6,976 bases of DNA from positions 1-6,976 of the forward strand of contig JADYZA010000113.1 in NCBI GenBank assembly GCA_020853375.1, read 5' to 3'. A program made the translations under genes and the position numbers. Below the pieces are notes generated by a model. It was given only the letters and a program-made list of their open reading frames with translations. It had not been told where the DNA came from and made no database searches. This document shows positions 1 through 5,279 of this stretch, one piece after another. Origin of the DNA: Verrucomicrobiota bacterium. GTDB taxonomy: Bacteria; Verrucomicrobiota; Kiritimatiellia; Kiritimatiellales; Tichowtungiaceae. Each line of letters begins with the position of its first letter. The stretch's first letter is position 1.

Positions 1-59
1 AATTCAACGATTCCGGCCTTGTCTGAGACGCTCAACAGCGCCCGTGTAATTTTTGTCAT
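1..59 (-). CDS. purH: PurH (AICAR formyltransferase / IMP cyclohydrolase), N-terminal fragment
   Basis: Only the first 19 codons are inside the window; the rest lies beyond the left edge. The translation begins MTKITRALLSVSDKAGIVE. The string RALLSVSDKxGIVEF is the very conserved start of the bifunctional PurH/ATIC protein, where it forms part of the IMP cyclohydrolase (MGS-like) domain. The full enzyme, usually a little over 500 residues, performs the last two steps of de novo IMP synthesis in the cytoplasm. The ATG at 59 is preceded by AAAGGA at a spacing of about 7-8 bases, which supports this start. The gene follows the aminotransferase on the same strand after a 216-bp gap full of repeats, so co-transcription is uncertain. 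The identification rests on a short but distinctive stretch. Confidence 0.75.
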   Translation of the reverse strand, partial: MTKITRALLSVSDKAGIVE

Positions 60-125
60 GAATAGATCCTTTCCCTAAAAGTGAGGAAGGGATTTAACCA
101 CGAACCACCGAGCCGACAAACCAAT

Positions 126-142
126 TTTCCAAGGTTTGGAAA
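126..142. repeat. Inverted repeat TTTCCAA-GGT-TTGGAAA
   Basis: A perfect 7-bp inverted repeat with a 3-base loop (126-132 and 136-142). On the plus strand it is followed by CA and six T (145-150), which resembles a weak intrinsic terminator, but no plus-strand gene precedes it. It shares the core TTCCAAGG with sites at 1942-1958 and 5254-5270, so I treat it as one of a family of intergenic inverted repeats. It could form a structure in the 5' leader of purH. Confidence 0.55.
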
Positions 143-158
143 CATTTTTTATCCACCA

Positions 159-212
159 ATGTAGAGTCAGCTCTATGAGCCGAGAAATTGGCTCGCAGAG
201 CCAACCCTACAT
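159..212. repeat. Imperfect intergenic palindrome (REP-like hairpin)
   Basis: Two arms, 159-181 and 190-212, flank the 8-base loop GAGAAATT. The outer ends ATGTAG and CTACAT pair perfectly. The inner 12-bp block, GCTCTATGAGCC against GGCTCGCAGAGC, has one A-C mismatch and one G-T wobble. Mismatches also fall in the middle of the arms. It lies wholly between the aminotransferase stop and the purH start. Size, GC-rich inner stem and intergenic position resemble REP elements or small non-autonomous transposable elements. Whether it recurs in the genome cannot be judged from this window. Confidence 0.55.
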
Positions 213-229
213 GACGGCAACAGTCTCTC

Positions 230-273
230 GCCAAGCCGCCAAGTCGCGAAGTTATTTCTGCGCCTCTGCGAGG
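230..273. repeat. Short 8-bp periodic repeat units
   Basis: Three adjacent 8-base units begin at 230, 238 and 246 (GCCAAGCC, GCCAAGTC, GCGAAGTT). After a 4-base break, two further 8-base units start at 258 and 266 (CTGCGCCT, CTGCGAGG). The array abuts the aminotransferase stop codon at 276-278. No reading frame here is convincing. It looks like low-complexity dispersed intergenic DNA rather than a regulatory site. Confidence 0.4.
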
Positions 274-275
274 AA

Positions 276-1457
276 TCAGAGTTTCGAGACAAAGCGGGCG
301 ATGCGGGTCATGGCTTCTTTGATGTCGTCGAGCGCGGTGGCGTAACAGCAGCGGACGAAGCCCTGACCGCAGGCGCCGAAGGCGGTTCCGGGGACGACGG
401 CGACGTTTTCCGCCTCGAGCAGTTTCATGGCGAAGTCGTAGGACGACAGCCCAAATTTTTCGATGTTCGGAAACATGTAGAAGGCTCCGCCGGGCAGATG
501 GCAGTCGATGCCCATTTCCTGAAAGGCGGCGTGCATGTAGTTGCGGCGTACGCAGTACGAGTCGCGCATTCCGGCAATATCGCGCTCTGGGTCGCGCAAC
601 GCTTCAATGGCTGCTTTCTGACTGAGTGTCGGGGCGCAGAGCATGGTGTATTGATGAATTTTCATCATGGCTTCGGTGAGTTCCGGCGGCGCACAGGAAA
701 AGCCCATGCGGAAACCGGTCATGGCCCAGGCTTTGGAAAAGCCGTGCAGGTAAACCGTCCGCTCTTTCATGCCGGGAACGGAAAGCAGGCTGATGTGCTG
801 CTGGTCGTAGGTGAGTTCGCCGTAGATTTCATCGGTAAGGACAATCAGGTCGTGCTCAATCGCAAACGCGGCAATCTCTTCGACTTCCTGTTTCGTGAGA
901 ACCGCGCCGGTCGGGTTGGTCGGGAAGTTGAGCATGAGCAGTTTGGTCTTTTTGGTGACCTTGGCTTCGAGCTGGGCGCGAGTGGGTTTGAATCCATTTT
1001 CCACGGAGGTTTCGACTTTGACCGGAACGCCATGCGCGAAAATGACCACTGGGCTGTATGAAACGTAGCAGGGCTCGTGGTAGAGAACTTCGTCGCCCGG
1101 CTCAATCAGGGCGCGAACCGCGAGATCCATGGCTTCGCTGACGCCGACGGCGATCAGAATTTCTGTTTCGGGGTTGTACTCAACACCGGTGATTTTCTGG
1201 ACGTAGCCGGAGATTTCTTTGCGCAGGGGCAACAGTCCAAGGTTGGAGGTATAGCTGGTGACGCCCTGTTCCAGAGCTGTGATCGCGGCCTGACGGATAT
1301 GCCACGGCGTAACAAAATCCGGCTCGCCGACGCCAAGACTAATGACGTCGGCGCGGGTGCTGACGATGTCGAAAAAGTCGCGGATTCCGGAGCGCGGGAT
1401 GTCGCGCACGTGTCCGGCAATTCGGTTACGCAGAGATTTTGGGTCGTTCATTTTCAT
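276..1457 (-). CDS. PLP-dependent aminotransferase, class I/II (AspC/PatA-like)
   Basis: Encodes about 393 residues, the normal length for fold-type I aminotransferases of COG0436. These transfer an amino group from an amino acid to a 2-oxo acid in the cytoplasm. Visible family motifs, numbered from the start at 1457, are GVGEPDF near 43-49, NPTG at 181-184, DEIYGEL with Asp209 and Tyr212 (cofactor ring contacts), and HGFSKAWAMTGFRMG with Lys242 as the Schiff-base lysine and Arg250 for phosphate. Near the end, GFVRCCYA carries Arg369, expected to bind the substrate carboxylate. The start is ambiguous between ATG 1457 (MKMND) and ATG 1451 (MND). A GTGGA sits 4 or 10 bases upstream of these. 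A longer frame to 1523 is rejected because the extra residues are unlike the family. The gene overlaps the 3' end of the Lrp-type regulator by 32 bp (26 bp if it starts at 1451), which suggests translational coupling. Substrate specificity cannot be told from sequence. Confidence 0.93.
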   Translation of the reverse strand: MKMNDPKSLRNRIAGHVRDIPRSGIRDFFDIVSTRADVISLGVGEPDFVTPWHIRQAAITALEQGVTSYTSNLGLLPLRKEISGYVQKITGVEYNPETEILIAVGVSEAMDLAVRALIEPGDEVLYHEPCYVSYSPVVIFAHGVPVKVETSVENGFKPTRAQLEAKVTKKTKLLMLNFPTNPTGAVLTKQEVEEIAAFAIEHDLIVLTDEIYGELTYDQQHISLLSVPGMKERTVYLHGFSKAWAMTGFRMGFSCAPPELTEAMMKIHQYTMLCAPTLSQKAAIEALRDPERDIAGMRDSYCVRRNYMHAAFQEMGIDCHLPGGAFYMFPNIEKFGLSSYDFAMKLLEAENVAVVPGTAFGACGQGFVRCCYATALDDIKEAMTRIARFVSKL

Positions 1458-1905
1458 CGGATCCACGCATGAGGACATCGTTTTTCTTGTAGGCTTTGAG
1501 CATAAAATGAGTGGCCGTACCAATCACACCACACTGCGTCGCCAGCTTTTCGCTGACGAAGCTGGCGACTTCGTTCAGGGTTTTTCCGCTGACGAAAAGA
1601 AGCAGGTCAAATCCGCCGGACATCAGGAAGGCGGAACGGACTTCTGGAAAACGGCTGATGCGTTCGGCCGTGCGGTTGAAGCCGCCTTCGCGTTCGGCGG
1701 TGAGGCGGACTTCGATGACGGCGGTGACGGGTGCACCGTCTATTCTGTCCTCATCGATCACAGCCTGATACCCCTGAATAACGCCGGATTTTTCGTAGTC
1801 GGCAATGCGGGCTTTCACTTCGGTTGCCGTGATGCCGAGCAGTCGGGCCAGGTTTTCCGGGCTTTCTTTGGCGTTGTCTTTAACCAGTTTGAGCAGTTCG
1901 TCCAT
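1426..1905 (-). CDS. Lrp/AsnC-family transcriptional regulator
   Basis: Encodes 159 residues, typical of the Lrp/AsnC (feast/famine) family. Residues 1-50 fit the N-terminal winged helix-turn-helix: ENLARLLGITATEVKARIADYEKSGVIQGY ends in the usual wing. Residues of about 60-138 fit the RAM effector-binding domain, including VTAVIEVRL, FPEVRSAFLMSGGFDLLLFV and a final THFMLKAYK strand. Such proteins form octamers or dimers, bind DNA and respond to amino acids. A strong GGAGAG lies 4 bases before the ATG at 1905. The aminotransferase starts inside this gene's last codons, so the two are almost certainly one transcriptional unit and the regulator probably controls the pair in response to an amino acid; that is inference. 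After the RAM domain there is a charged tail of about 20 residues that overlaps the aminotransferase start. Confidence 0.93.
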   Translation of the reverse strand: MDELLKLVKDNAKESPENLARLLGITATEVKARIADYEKSGVIQGYQAVIDEDRIDGAPVTAVIEVRLTAEREGGFNRTAERISRFPEVRSAFLMSGGFDLLLFVSGKTLNEVASFVSEKLATQCGVIGTATHFMLKAYKKNDVLMRGSDENERPKISA

Positions 1906-1941
1906 GTTTCTCTCCGTTGGAAAGCGTGGGTTATAAATGAT

Positions 1942-1958
1942 TTTCCACCCCTTGGAAA
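1942..1958. repeat. Inverted repeat TTTCCA-5-TGGAAA upstream of the Lrp gene
   Basis: A 6-bp inverted repeat, 1942-1947 and 1953-1958, with loop CCCCT. On the minus strand it reads TTTCCAAGGGGTGGAAA, so it shares TTCCAAGG with the sites at 126-142 and 5254-5270. It lies 37-53 bases upstream of the ATG at 1905, in a 90-bp gap, where an operator of the Lrp-type protein could also be. A second TTGGAAAGCG is at 1917-1926, repeating 1952-1961 in direct orientation. Whether this is a binding site or just another copy of an intergenic repeat is open. Confidence 0.4.
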
Positions 1959-1995
1959 GCGACTTGTTGCGGCAGCGTGTCCCGCGAGAAAAGCT

Positions 1996-2406
1996 CTACT
2001 GATCTTTGTCCATCGGACTGAAATAGTCGCAGACCGGAAGTGAAAAAAGAAAGCCGAGCAATAGTCCGTTCAGGATCGCGGTCACCAGCGCAGCGACGAC
2101 CATAACCCAGAGACCTTCGGCCTTTAGTGAGAACAGCGCAGTGATCGTGGTGAACAGCAGCGAGAAGGCAAACATCGCCGAAAGCATGATCTGAGCGACC
2201 AGCCATGCCAGCCGGGAACGCTGAATAAATCCGCGGAAAACCGCGACGGCCAGCAACAGATAACAGAACAGCTGCATGATCTGAAAAATCAGATGAGCTG
2301 GACGCACCAGTCCGGTCAGCAAAGCGTACTGAACCACCATAACCACCAGCACAGCACCCAGCAAACCGTGAAAATACTTTGGCACAATCTTCCAGATTCG
2401 TTTCAT
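1996..2406 (-). CDS. Small integral membrane protein, four predicted helices, unknown function
   Basis: Encodes 136 residues, mostly hydrophobic. Four likely membrane helices can be read at about 13-32, 38-58, 66-92 and 98-122. The start MKRIWKIVPK is basic and the tail DYFSPMDKDQ is short and polar. I do not recognise a family and assign no function. There is a choice of two ATGs: at 2415 the GGAG abuts the ATG directly, while at 2406 the same GGAG has the proper spacing of 9 bases, so I prefer 2406. It lies 59 bp after the CinA-type gene and 90 bp before the Lrp-type gene on the same strand, so it may share a transcript with either. The hydrophobic periodicity and good ribosome site make it a real gene, although a longer frame overlaps it on the same strand. 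Confidence 0.75.
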   Translation of the reverse strand: MKRIWKIVPKYFHGLLGAVLVVMVVQYALLTGLVRPAHLIFQIMQLFCYLLLAVAVFRGFIQRSRLAWLVAQIMLSAMFAFSLLFTTITALFSLKAEGLWVMVVAALVTAILNGLLLGFLFSLPVCDYFSPMDKDQ

Positions 2407-2415
2407 AGGATTCAT

Positions 2416-2419
2416 CTCC
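2416..2419 (-). promoter_or_regulatory. Shine-Dalgarno GGAG deciding the membrane-protein start
   Basis: On the minus strand the sequence reads CCGGAG-ATGAATCCT-ATG. The GGAG is useless for the first ATG (2415, no spacer) but ideally placed for the second (2406, 9-base spacer). The shorter protein, without the MNP prefix, is therefore favoured. Confidence 0.6.
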
Positions 2420-2465
2420 GGTTACTATACGTTCCACTCTAAGCTTTTATCTCTTCCCGCCAAGC

Positions 2466-3224
2466 TCAAATCCGCAGATGGTCACACAACATTTCCCGCA
2501 GAATTTCTTCCGCCGTTTCAAGCGCGGAAAGCTGTTCACGCGGGGCAGTCAGCCGGATTTCAACCTTCCCGCCGCCGGGATAAAACCCGATTGAAATTTC
2601 CGAAGCTTGGAAAGACGCTGCTTCAAGCCGGGTGACAATATCGGATTCGCCAATGCCTTCGGTCGTCAGAATTCGCACTTCGAGCGGAATGGCGCCGGGA
2701 AACTGCTGGACCAGCCACGGGATAATGTGGTCGGCAAGCACAGCGGCAAATTCGTTGGGCGGACCGGGTACAATAAACAGCACTTTTCCAGTCTCTGGAT
2801 GAAACCGTTCTCCGGGCGCGGCACCAGCAGAATTCACCAGCGTTTCCGCCCCTTCGAGAATCAGCGCCTGCCGTTCCGCCGCCGGATTAACTGCACGTCC
2901 GCGCTCCGCCCAGCGTTTATGCAATGCGGCCAATCCTTCGGTCGACATGACGATCCGGCAACCAAAAAGTCCGGCGAGCGCCTCGCGGGTAATATCGTCG
3001 GACGTCGGACCAAGTCCACCGCTGACGACCACAATATCGGTGCGCTCGAACGCCTCGCGGACGGCGGACTGAATGATTTCGATTTCGTCGGGAATGGTGG
3101 TATCACGAGAAAGGCGCAAGCCGACCAGCGTGAGCGCCGCTCCCAGTGTCTGGGCGTGACTGTTGAGTGTGCGACCGCTTAGCAGTTCGCTGCCGATGGA
3201 AACGAGCTCAATGTCAGCTTTCAT
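2466..3224 (-). CDS. cinA: CinA N-terminal-type protein (MoaB/Mog-like domain), lacking the amidase domain
   Basis: Encodes 252 residues from the ATG at 3224. The fold is the molybdopterin-binding (MoCF) domain seen at the front of CinA (COG1058). Signatures are IELVSIGSELLSGRTLNSHA near the N terminus, VVVSGGLGPTSDDITREAL at about 66-84, and LFIVPGPPNEF in the middle. Full-length CinA proteins of about 400-420 residues carry a C-terminal nicotinamide-nucleotide amidase domain; this one ends at CDHLRI where that domain would begin, so it belongs to the short, stand-alone type. In related proteins the N-terminal domain has been linked to ADP-ribose pyrophosphatase activity; the activity here is unproven. 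An ATG at 3245 is in frame, but the residues MKPSRTA come from the junction of an apparent insertion. The 54-bp repeat shows that the ancestral start is 3224, formerly overlapping the galE stop. No strong ribosome site precedes either ATG, as expected for a gene that relied on coupling to galE. Confidence 0.88.
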   Translation of the reverse strand: MKADIELVSIGSELLSGRTLNSHAQTLGAALTLVGLRLSRDTTIPDEIEIIQSAVREAFERTDIVVVSGGLGPTSDDITREALAGLFGCRIVMSTEGLAALHKRWAERGRAVNPAAERQALILEGAETLVNSAGAAPGERFHPETGKVLFIVPGPPNEFAAVLADHIIPWLVQQFPGAIPLEVRILTTEGIGESDIVTRLEAASFQASEISIGFYPGGGKVEIRLTAPREQLSALETAEEILREMLCDHLRI

Positions 3225-3234
3225 AGCCGTTCGG
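3181..3234. repeat. 54-bp direct repeat, copy B (start of intact cinA)
   Basis: Matches 4233-4286 at 53 of 54 positions; the only difference is T at 3186 against C at 4238, leaving 48 bp identical without a break. In the minus reading direction this copy holds 10 bases matching the end of galE followed by the first 14-15 codons of cinA. It forms the true 5' end of the intact cinA gene. Identity stops abruptly on both sides. The two copies are 1052 bp apart and flank the PEP-CTERM gene. Confidence 0.95.
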
Positions 3235-3260
3235 GAGGGCTTCATATCAGAACCGAAAAA

Positions 3261-4169
3261 TTATTCCACAAACCGGCGGCGGATCCAGAATCCGGCCACC
3301 AAAACCGTACCGATCATCAGAATACTGGCCGGCTCTGGAACACTGGTCACCGATAAATTGCGGATTTCCTGATTGCTACTGAGTGCCCCTGTGCCTGCCG
3401 TAAATCCGAATTTCACTTCCTCGGGACATGACAACGAACACTGGTATTCATCAATCAGCGTTATCCAATCCTCTGCACCTGCGACTTTCCATTCAATGGA
3501 TATTTTTTTATCCGTCGGAATCGTGATGCGCACGGTATGTGCAACGGCATTCGTACGGCTACTGGTTCGGGTGGAAAACGCACTGAGGTTGGTTGCACCG
3601 GTTATATAGGCATAGCCGTTTGTCCGGGTAGCGCCCATGGAACCACGAATCGCGATTGAATTAGCTCGTTGTCCCGGTCCGCCGATACGGCCTTCATTCG
3701 GGTTTGAAAAATTTCCGAACGTATCAAAGCCAAACCCTGCGATGCCGCCAGCCAACCCATTGAGCCCTGACCGCTGGGCATAGCCCAATGAACCGCCGTA
3801 AGCACCCGCTGAAGGAGTAACCTTTGAATCAAAAATCACCAGAGCCAGTCCGTCTGCACGGGTTGTATCCGCACCCCATATTACAAAATCAAACGTGAAC
3901 TGTAGTCCGGCTGAAGTGGGTAGCGCTGTGTTGCAATAAACAAACGATGACTGCCAGTCTTTGTCTCCGGTTAAACGCATCCATCCCTGCCCGGCAGGAT
4001 CAACGCCCGTGGCGGCAGTAAGCGCAGGTCCATCGCCCGCTCCCGTCACCATAGTCCAGTTTTGAGCCGTTGACCCCCGAAAGTCGGAAGAAACATAGGT
4101 CGTCTGTGCCATGACCGACATGGCCATCATTGGAAACAGAATAAATAGTTTTAACCGCATGAAATTCAT
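3261..4169 (-). CDS. PEP-CTERM exported protein with L-type-lectin-like domain
   Basis: Encodes 302 residues. Residues 1-21 are a signal peptide (basic start, hydrophobic core, likely cleavage after SVMA). The body resembles bacterial legume-type (L-type) lectin folds: ADGLALVIFD at 105-114, GGSLGY at 125-130, GFGFDTFGN at 145-153 and GFTAGTGALSSNQEIRNLSV near 255-274. In plant lectins the equivalent VExDTYxN strand binds metal; here Asp149 and Asn153 are kept but the first acidic residue is Gly147. The end is a PEP-CTERM sorting signal: VPEP at 277-280, a hydrophobic helix at about 282-295, then RRR at 297-299, which is normally processed by an exosortase and directs the protein to the surface or matrix. 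A sugar-binding surface role is inference. The start at 4169 (a second ATG is at 4160) has no clear ribosome site. The gene sits inside what appears to be an insertion between galE and cinA and ends 36 bp before the cinA start, with no terminator seen. The DNA just upstream is strikingly AT-rich. Confidence 0.88.
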   Translation of the reverse strand: MNFMRLKLFILFPMMAMSVMAQTTYVSSDFRGSTAQNWTMVTGAGDGPALTAATGVDPAGQGWMRLTGDKDWQSSFVYCNTALPTSAGLQFTFDFVIWGADTTRADGLALVIFDSKVTPSAGAYGGSLGYAQRSGLNGLAGGIAGFGFDTFGNFSNPNEGRIGGPGQRANSIAIRGSMGATRTNGYAYITGATNLSAFSTRTSSRTNAVAHTVRITIPTDKKISIEWKVAGAEDWITLIDEYQCSLSCPEEVKFGFTAGTGALSSNQEIRNLSVTSVPEPASILMIGTVLVAGFWIRRRFVE

Positions 4170-4181
4170 TTTATGAAGCGT

Positions 4182-4210
4182 ACTGTAGTAATCGTAGTTA
4201 TCTAATTCAA
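4182..4210 (-). promoter_or_regulatory. Possible promoter for the PEP-CTERM gene
   Basis: On the minus strand TTGAAT (4205-4210) and TACAGT (4182-4187) are separated by exactly 17 bases; each matches four of six sigma-70 consensus bases. They lie in an AT-rich stretch (about 31% GC over 4171-4232) directly upstream of the gene. A start about 7 bases after the -10 would leave a leader of only some 5 bases, which agrees with the lack of a ribosome site but is unusual. Weak evidence. Confidence 0.25.
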
Positions 4211-4276
4211 CAAATCATTTGTATTCGTAGACAGCAGCTCGCTGCCGATGGAAACGAGCTCAATGTCAGCTTTCAT
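4202..4276 (-). pseudogene. Truncated duplicate of the cinA 5' end (relic)
   Basis: From ATG 4276 the frame reads MKADIELVSIGSELL, identical to the first 15 residues of the intact CinA-type protein. It then diverges at once (STNTNDLLN) and stops at TAG 4202-4204, 24 codons in all. The ATG overlaps the galE stop by 11 bases (ATGAAAGCTGA, 4266-4276), which is almost certainly the original arrangement of galE and cinA. I read it as the broken left end of cinA left by an insertion. The peptide could still be made by coupling to galE but is too short for a MoCF domain. Confidence 0.8.
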
Positions 4277-4286
4277 AGCCGTTCGG
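4233..4286. repeat. 54-bp direct repeat, copy A (galE/cinA junction)
   Basis: The partner of 3181-3234. In the minus direction it spans the last six codons of galE plus its stop, overlapping the first codons of the cinA relic. Because galE continues in frame through its upstream edge, this copy preserves the ancestral galE side of the junction, and copy B preserves the cinA side. At 54 bp it is much longer than the target-site duplications (usually 2-14 bp) made by common transposases. Confidence 0.95.
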
Positions 4287-5237
4287 ATTCGCTTTGTGCC
4301 AGTTCCAGGCGCTTTCGACGATGGAGCGCAGGTCGGCATAGCGCGGCTTCCAGCCAAGGACAGTTTTTGCTTTGGCAGAGTCGGAAATCAGGCGGGTGCA
4401 ATCACCGGCGCGGCGCGGCTGAAGTTCCGCAGGAATCGGATGGCCGGTGACGGCGCGGGAAACCTCGATGACTTCTTTGACAGAATAACCGCCGCCCGAG
4501 CCGAGGTTGAATGCACCGGTAATACCGGGTTTGAGCGCGAGAATATGAGCCTGCGCCAGATCGCGGATGTGGATGTAGTCGCGGATGCAGGTTCCGTCGG
4601 GCGTTTCATAGTCGTCGCCAAAGATATAAATTTTCTGCCGCTTCCCGAGCGCAACCTGCAGGACGAGCGGAATGAGATGCGTTTCCGGGCTGTGGTCTTC
4701 GCCGTACCGCGCGGTGGCGCCGCAGGCGTTGAAGTAGCGCAGGAAAACGCATTCGATGCCATGAATCTGCTGCGCCCAGGAAAAGATTTTTTCGCAAAGC
4801 AGTTTGGACTCGCCATAAACGCTTTCGGGTTTTTGCGGCAACGTTTCATCCATTGGAACCCGTTCGGGCGTGCCGTAGGTGGCGCAGGTGGAGGAGAAAA
4901 TCAGTTTTTTGCAGTTTGCCGAAACCATGGCCTTGATCAGATTAAGCGAGCCGCCGACGTTGTTTTCGAAGAACGGCAGCGGATTAACCATTGATTCTCC
5001 GACCTCGATGTAGGCGGCAAAATGAATCACCGCGTCCGGCTTCACTTGTTTCAGCGCGGTTTCGATGGGTTCGGACTGTCGCAAATCGCCCTGGATGAAC
5101 TTGGCGCGCGGATCAATGGCGGCGCGGTGCCCGCGCTCCAGATTGTCGAAAACAGTCACGTTATGCCCGGCATCGCAGAGCATCTCGGTGGTTACACTGC
5201 CGATATATCCGGCACCGCCAGCGATTAAAACATTCAT
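4266..5237 (-). CDS. galE: UDP-glucose 4-epimerase GalE
   Basis: Encodes 323 residues, close to the usual 320-340. GalE interconverts UDP-glucose and UDP-galactose in the cytoplasm, feeding the Leloir pathway and surface-polysaccharide synthesis. It is an extended short-chain dehydrogenase/reductase. Visible are the NAD-binding GGAGYIG at 7-13, FDNLERGH at 30-37 (typical of GalE), HFAAYIEVGES near 72-82, the SSTCATYG strand at 115-122, the catalytic pair Tyr141 and Lys145 (YGESK), RYFNACGA at 167-174, and GTCIRDYIHIRDLA, followed by FNLGSGGGYSVKEV. The ATG at 5237 is chosen because MNVLIAGGAGYIG is the normal family start and GGAG lies 5 bases upstream; a frame extending to 5315 adds unrelated residues. 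The stop overlaps the ATG of a cinA relic by 11 bp. The gene is divergent from the sensor gene at 5419. It is complete even though its last codons lie in the 54-bp repeat. Confidence 0.96.
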   Translation of the reverse strand: MNVLIAGGAGYIGSVTTEMLCDAGHNVTVFDNLERGHRAAIDPRAKFIQGDLRQSEPIETALKQVKPDAVIHFAAYIEVGESMVNPLPFFENNVGGSLNLIKAMVSANCKKLIFSSTCATYGTPERVPMDETLPQKPESVYGESKLLCEKIFSWAQQIHGIECVFLRYFNACGATARYGEDHSPETHLIPLVLQVALGKRQKIYIFGDDYETPDGTCIRDYIHIRDLAQAHILALKPGITGAFNLGSGGGYSVKEVIEVSRAVTGHPIPAELQPRRAGDCTRLISDSAKAKTVLGWKPRYADLRSIVESAWNWHKANPNGYES

Positions 5238-5253
5238 GAATTCTCCAGTTCGG

Positions 5254-5270
5254 GTTCCAAGGATTGGAAC
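5254..5270. repeat. Perfect inverted repeat GTTCCAA-GGA-TTGGAAC in the galE leader
   Basis: A 7-bp perfect inverted repeat (5254-5260 and 5264-5270) with a 3-base loop, 17 bases upstream of the galE ATG and 7 bases before its GGAG. The core TTCCAAGG-N-TTGGAA is the same as at 126-142, and TTCCAAGG also appears at 1942-1958. It may be an operator, a leader hairpin close to the ribosome site, or a member of a dispersed repeat family. Confidence 0.55.
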
Positions 5271-5279
5271 GATAGCGTC

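Noticed and set aside
136..345. Small plus-strand frame through the palindrome and periodic repeats
   Set aside because: It consists mainly of repeat sequence and the antisense 3' end of the aminotransferase; no ribosome site.
498..1061. Plus-strand frame of 187 codons opposite the aminotransferase gene
   Set aside because: It lies entirely antisense to a clear aminotransferase, has no family motifs and no ribosome site; it is a by-product of GC-rich codon use.
1342..2043. Plus-strand frame of 233 codons opposite the Lrp-type gene
   Set aside because: It covers a well-supported regulator and intergenic DNA on the other strand, with low-complexity Phe/Gly/Ala-rich translation.
1931..2437. 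Minus-strand frame of 168 codons overlapping the membrane-protein gene
   Set aside because: The competing frame has coherent hydrophobic helices and a well-spaced ribosome site; this one is a low-complexity mix with no motif.
2607..3182. Plus-strand frame of 191 codons opposite the cinA-type gene
   Set aside because: Antisense to a gene with clear CinA motifs; no recognisable domain.
3181..4286. Repeat pair considered as a classical insertion sequence or as CRISPR repeats
   Set aside because: There is no transposase and no terminal inverted repeat, the direct repeat is far too long for a usual target duplication, and only two copies 1052 bp apart exist, so it is neither an IS element nor a CRISPR array.
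4248..4994. Plus-strand frame of 248 codons opposite galE
   Set aside because: Antisense to an unambiguous galE; its first residues equal part of another antisense frame at 3163 only because both lie in the 54-bp repeat.
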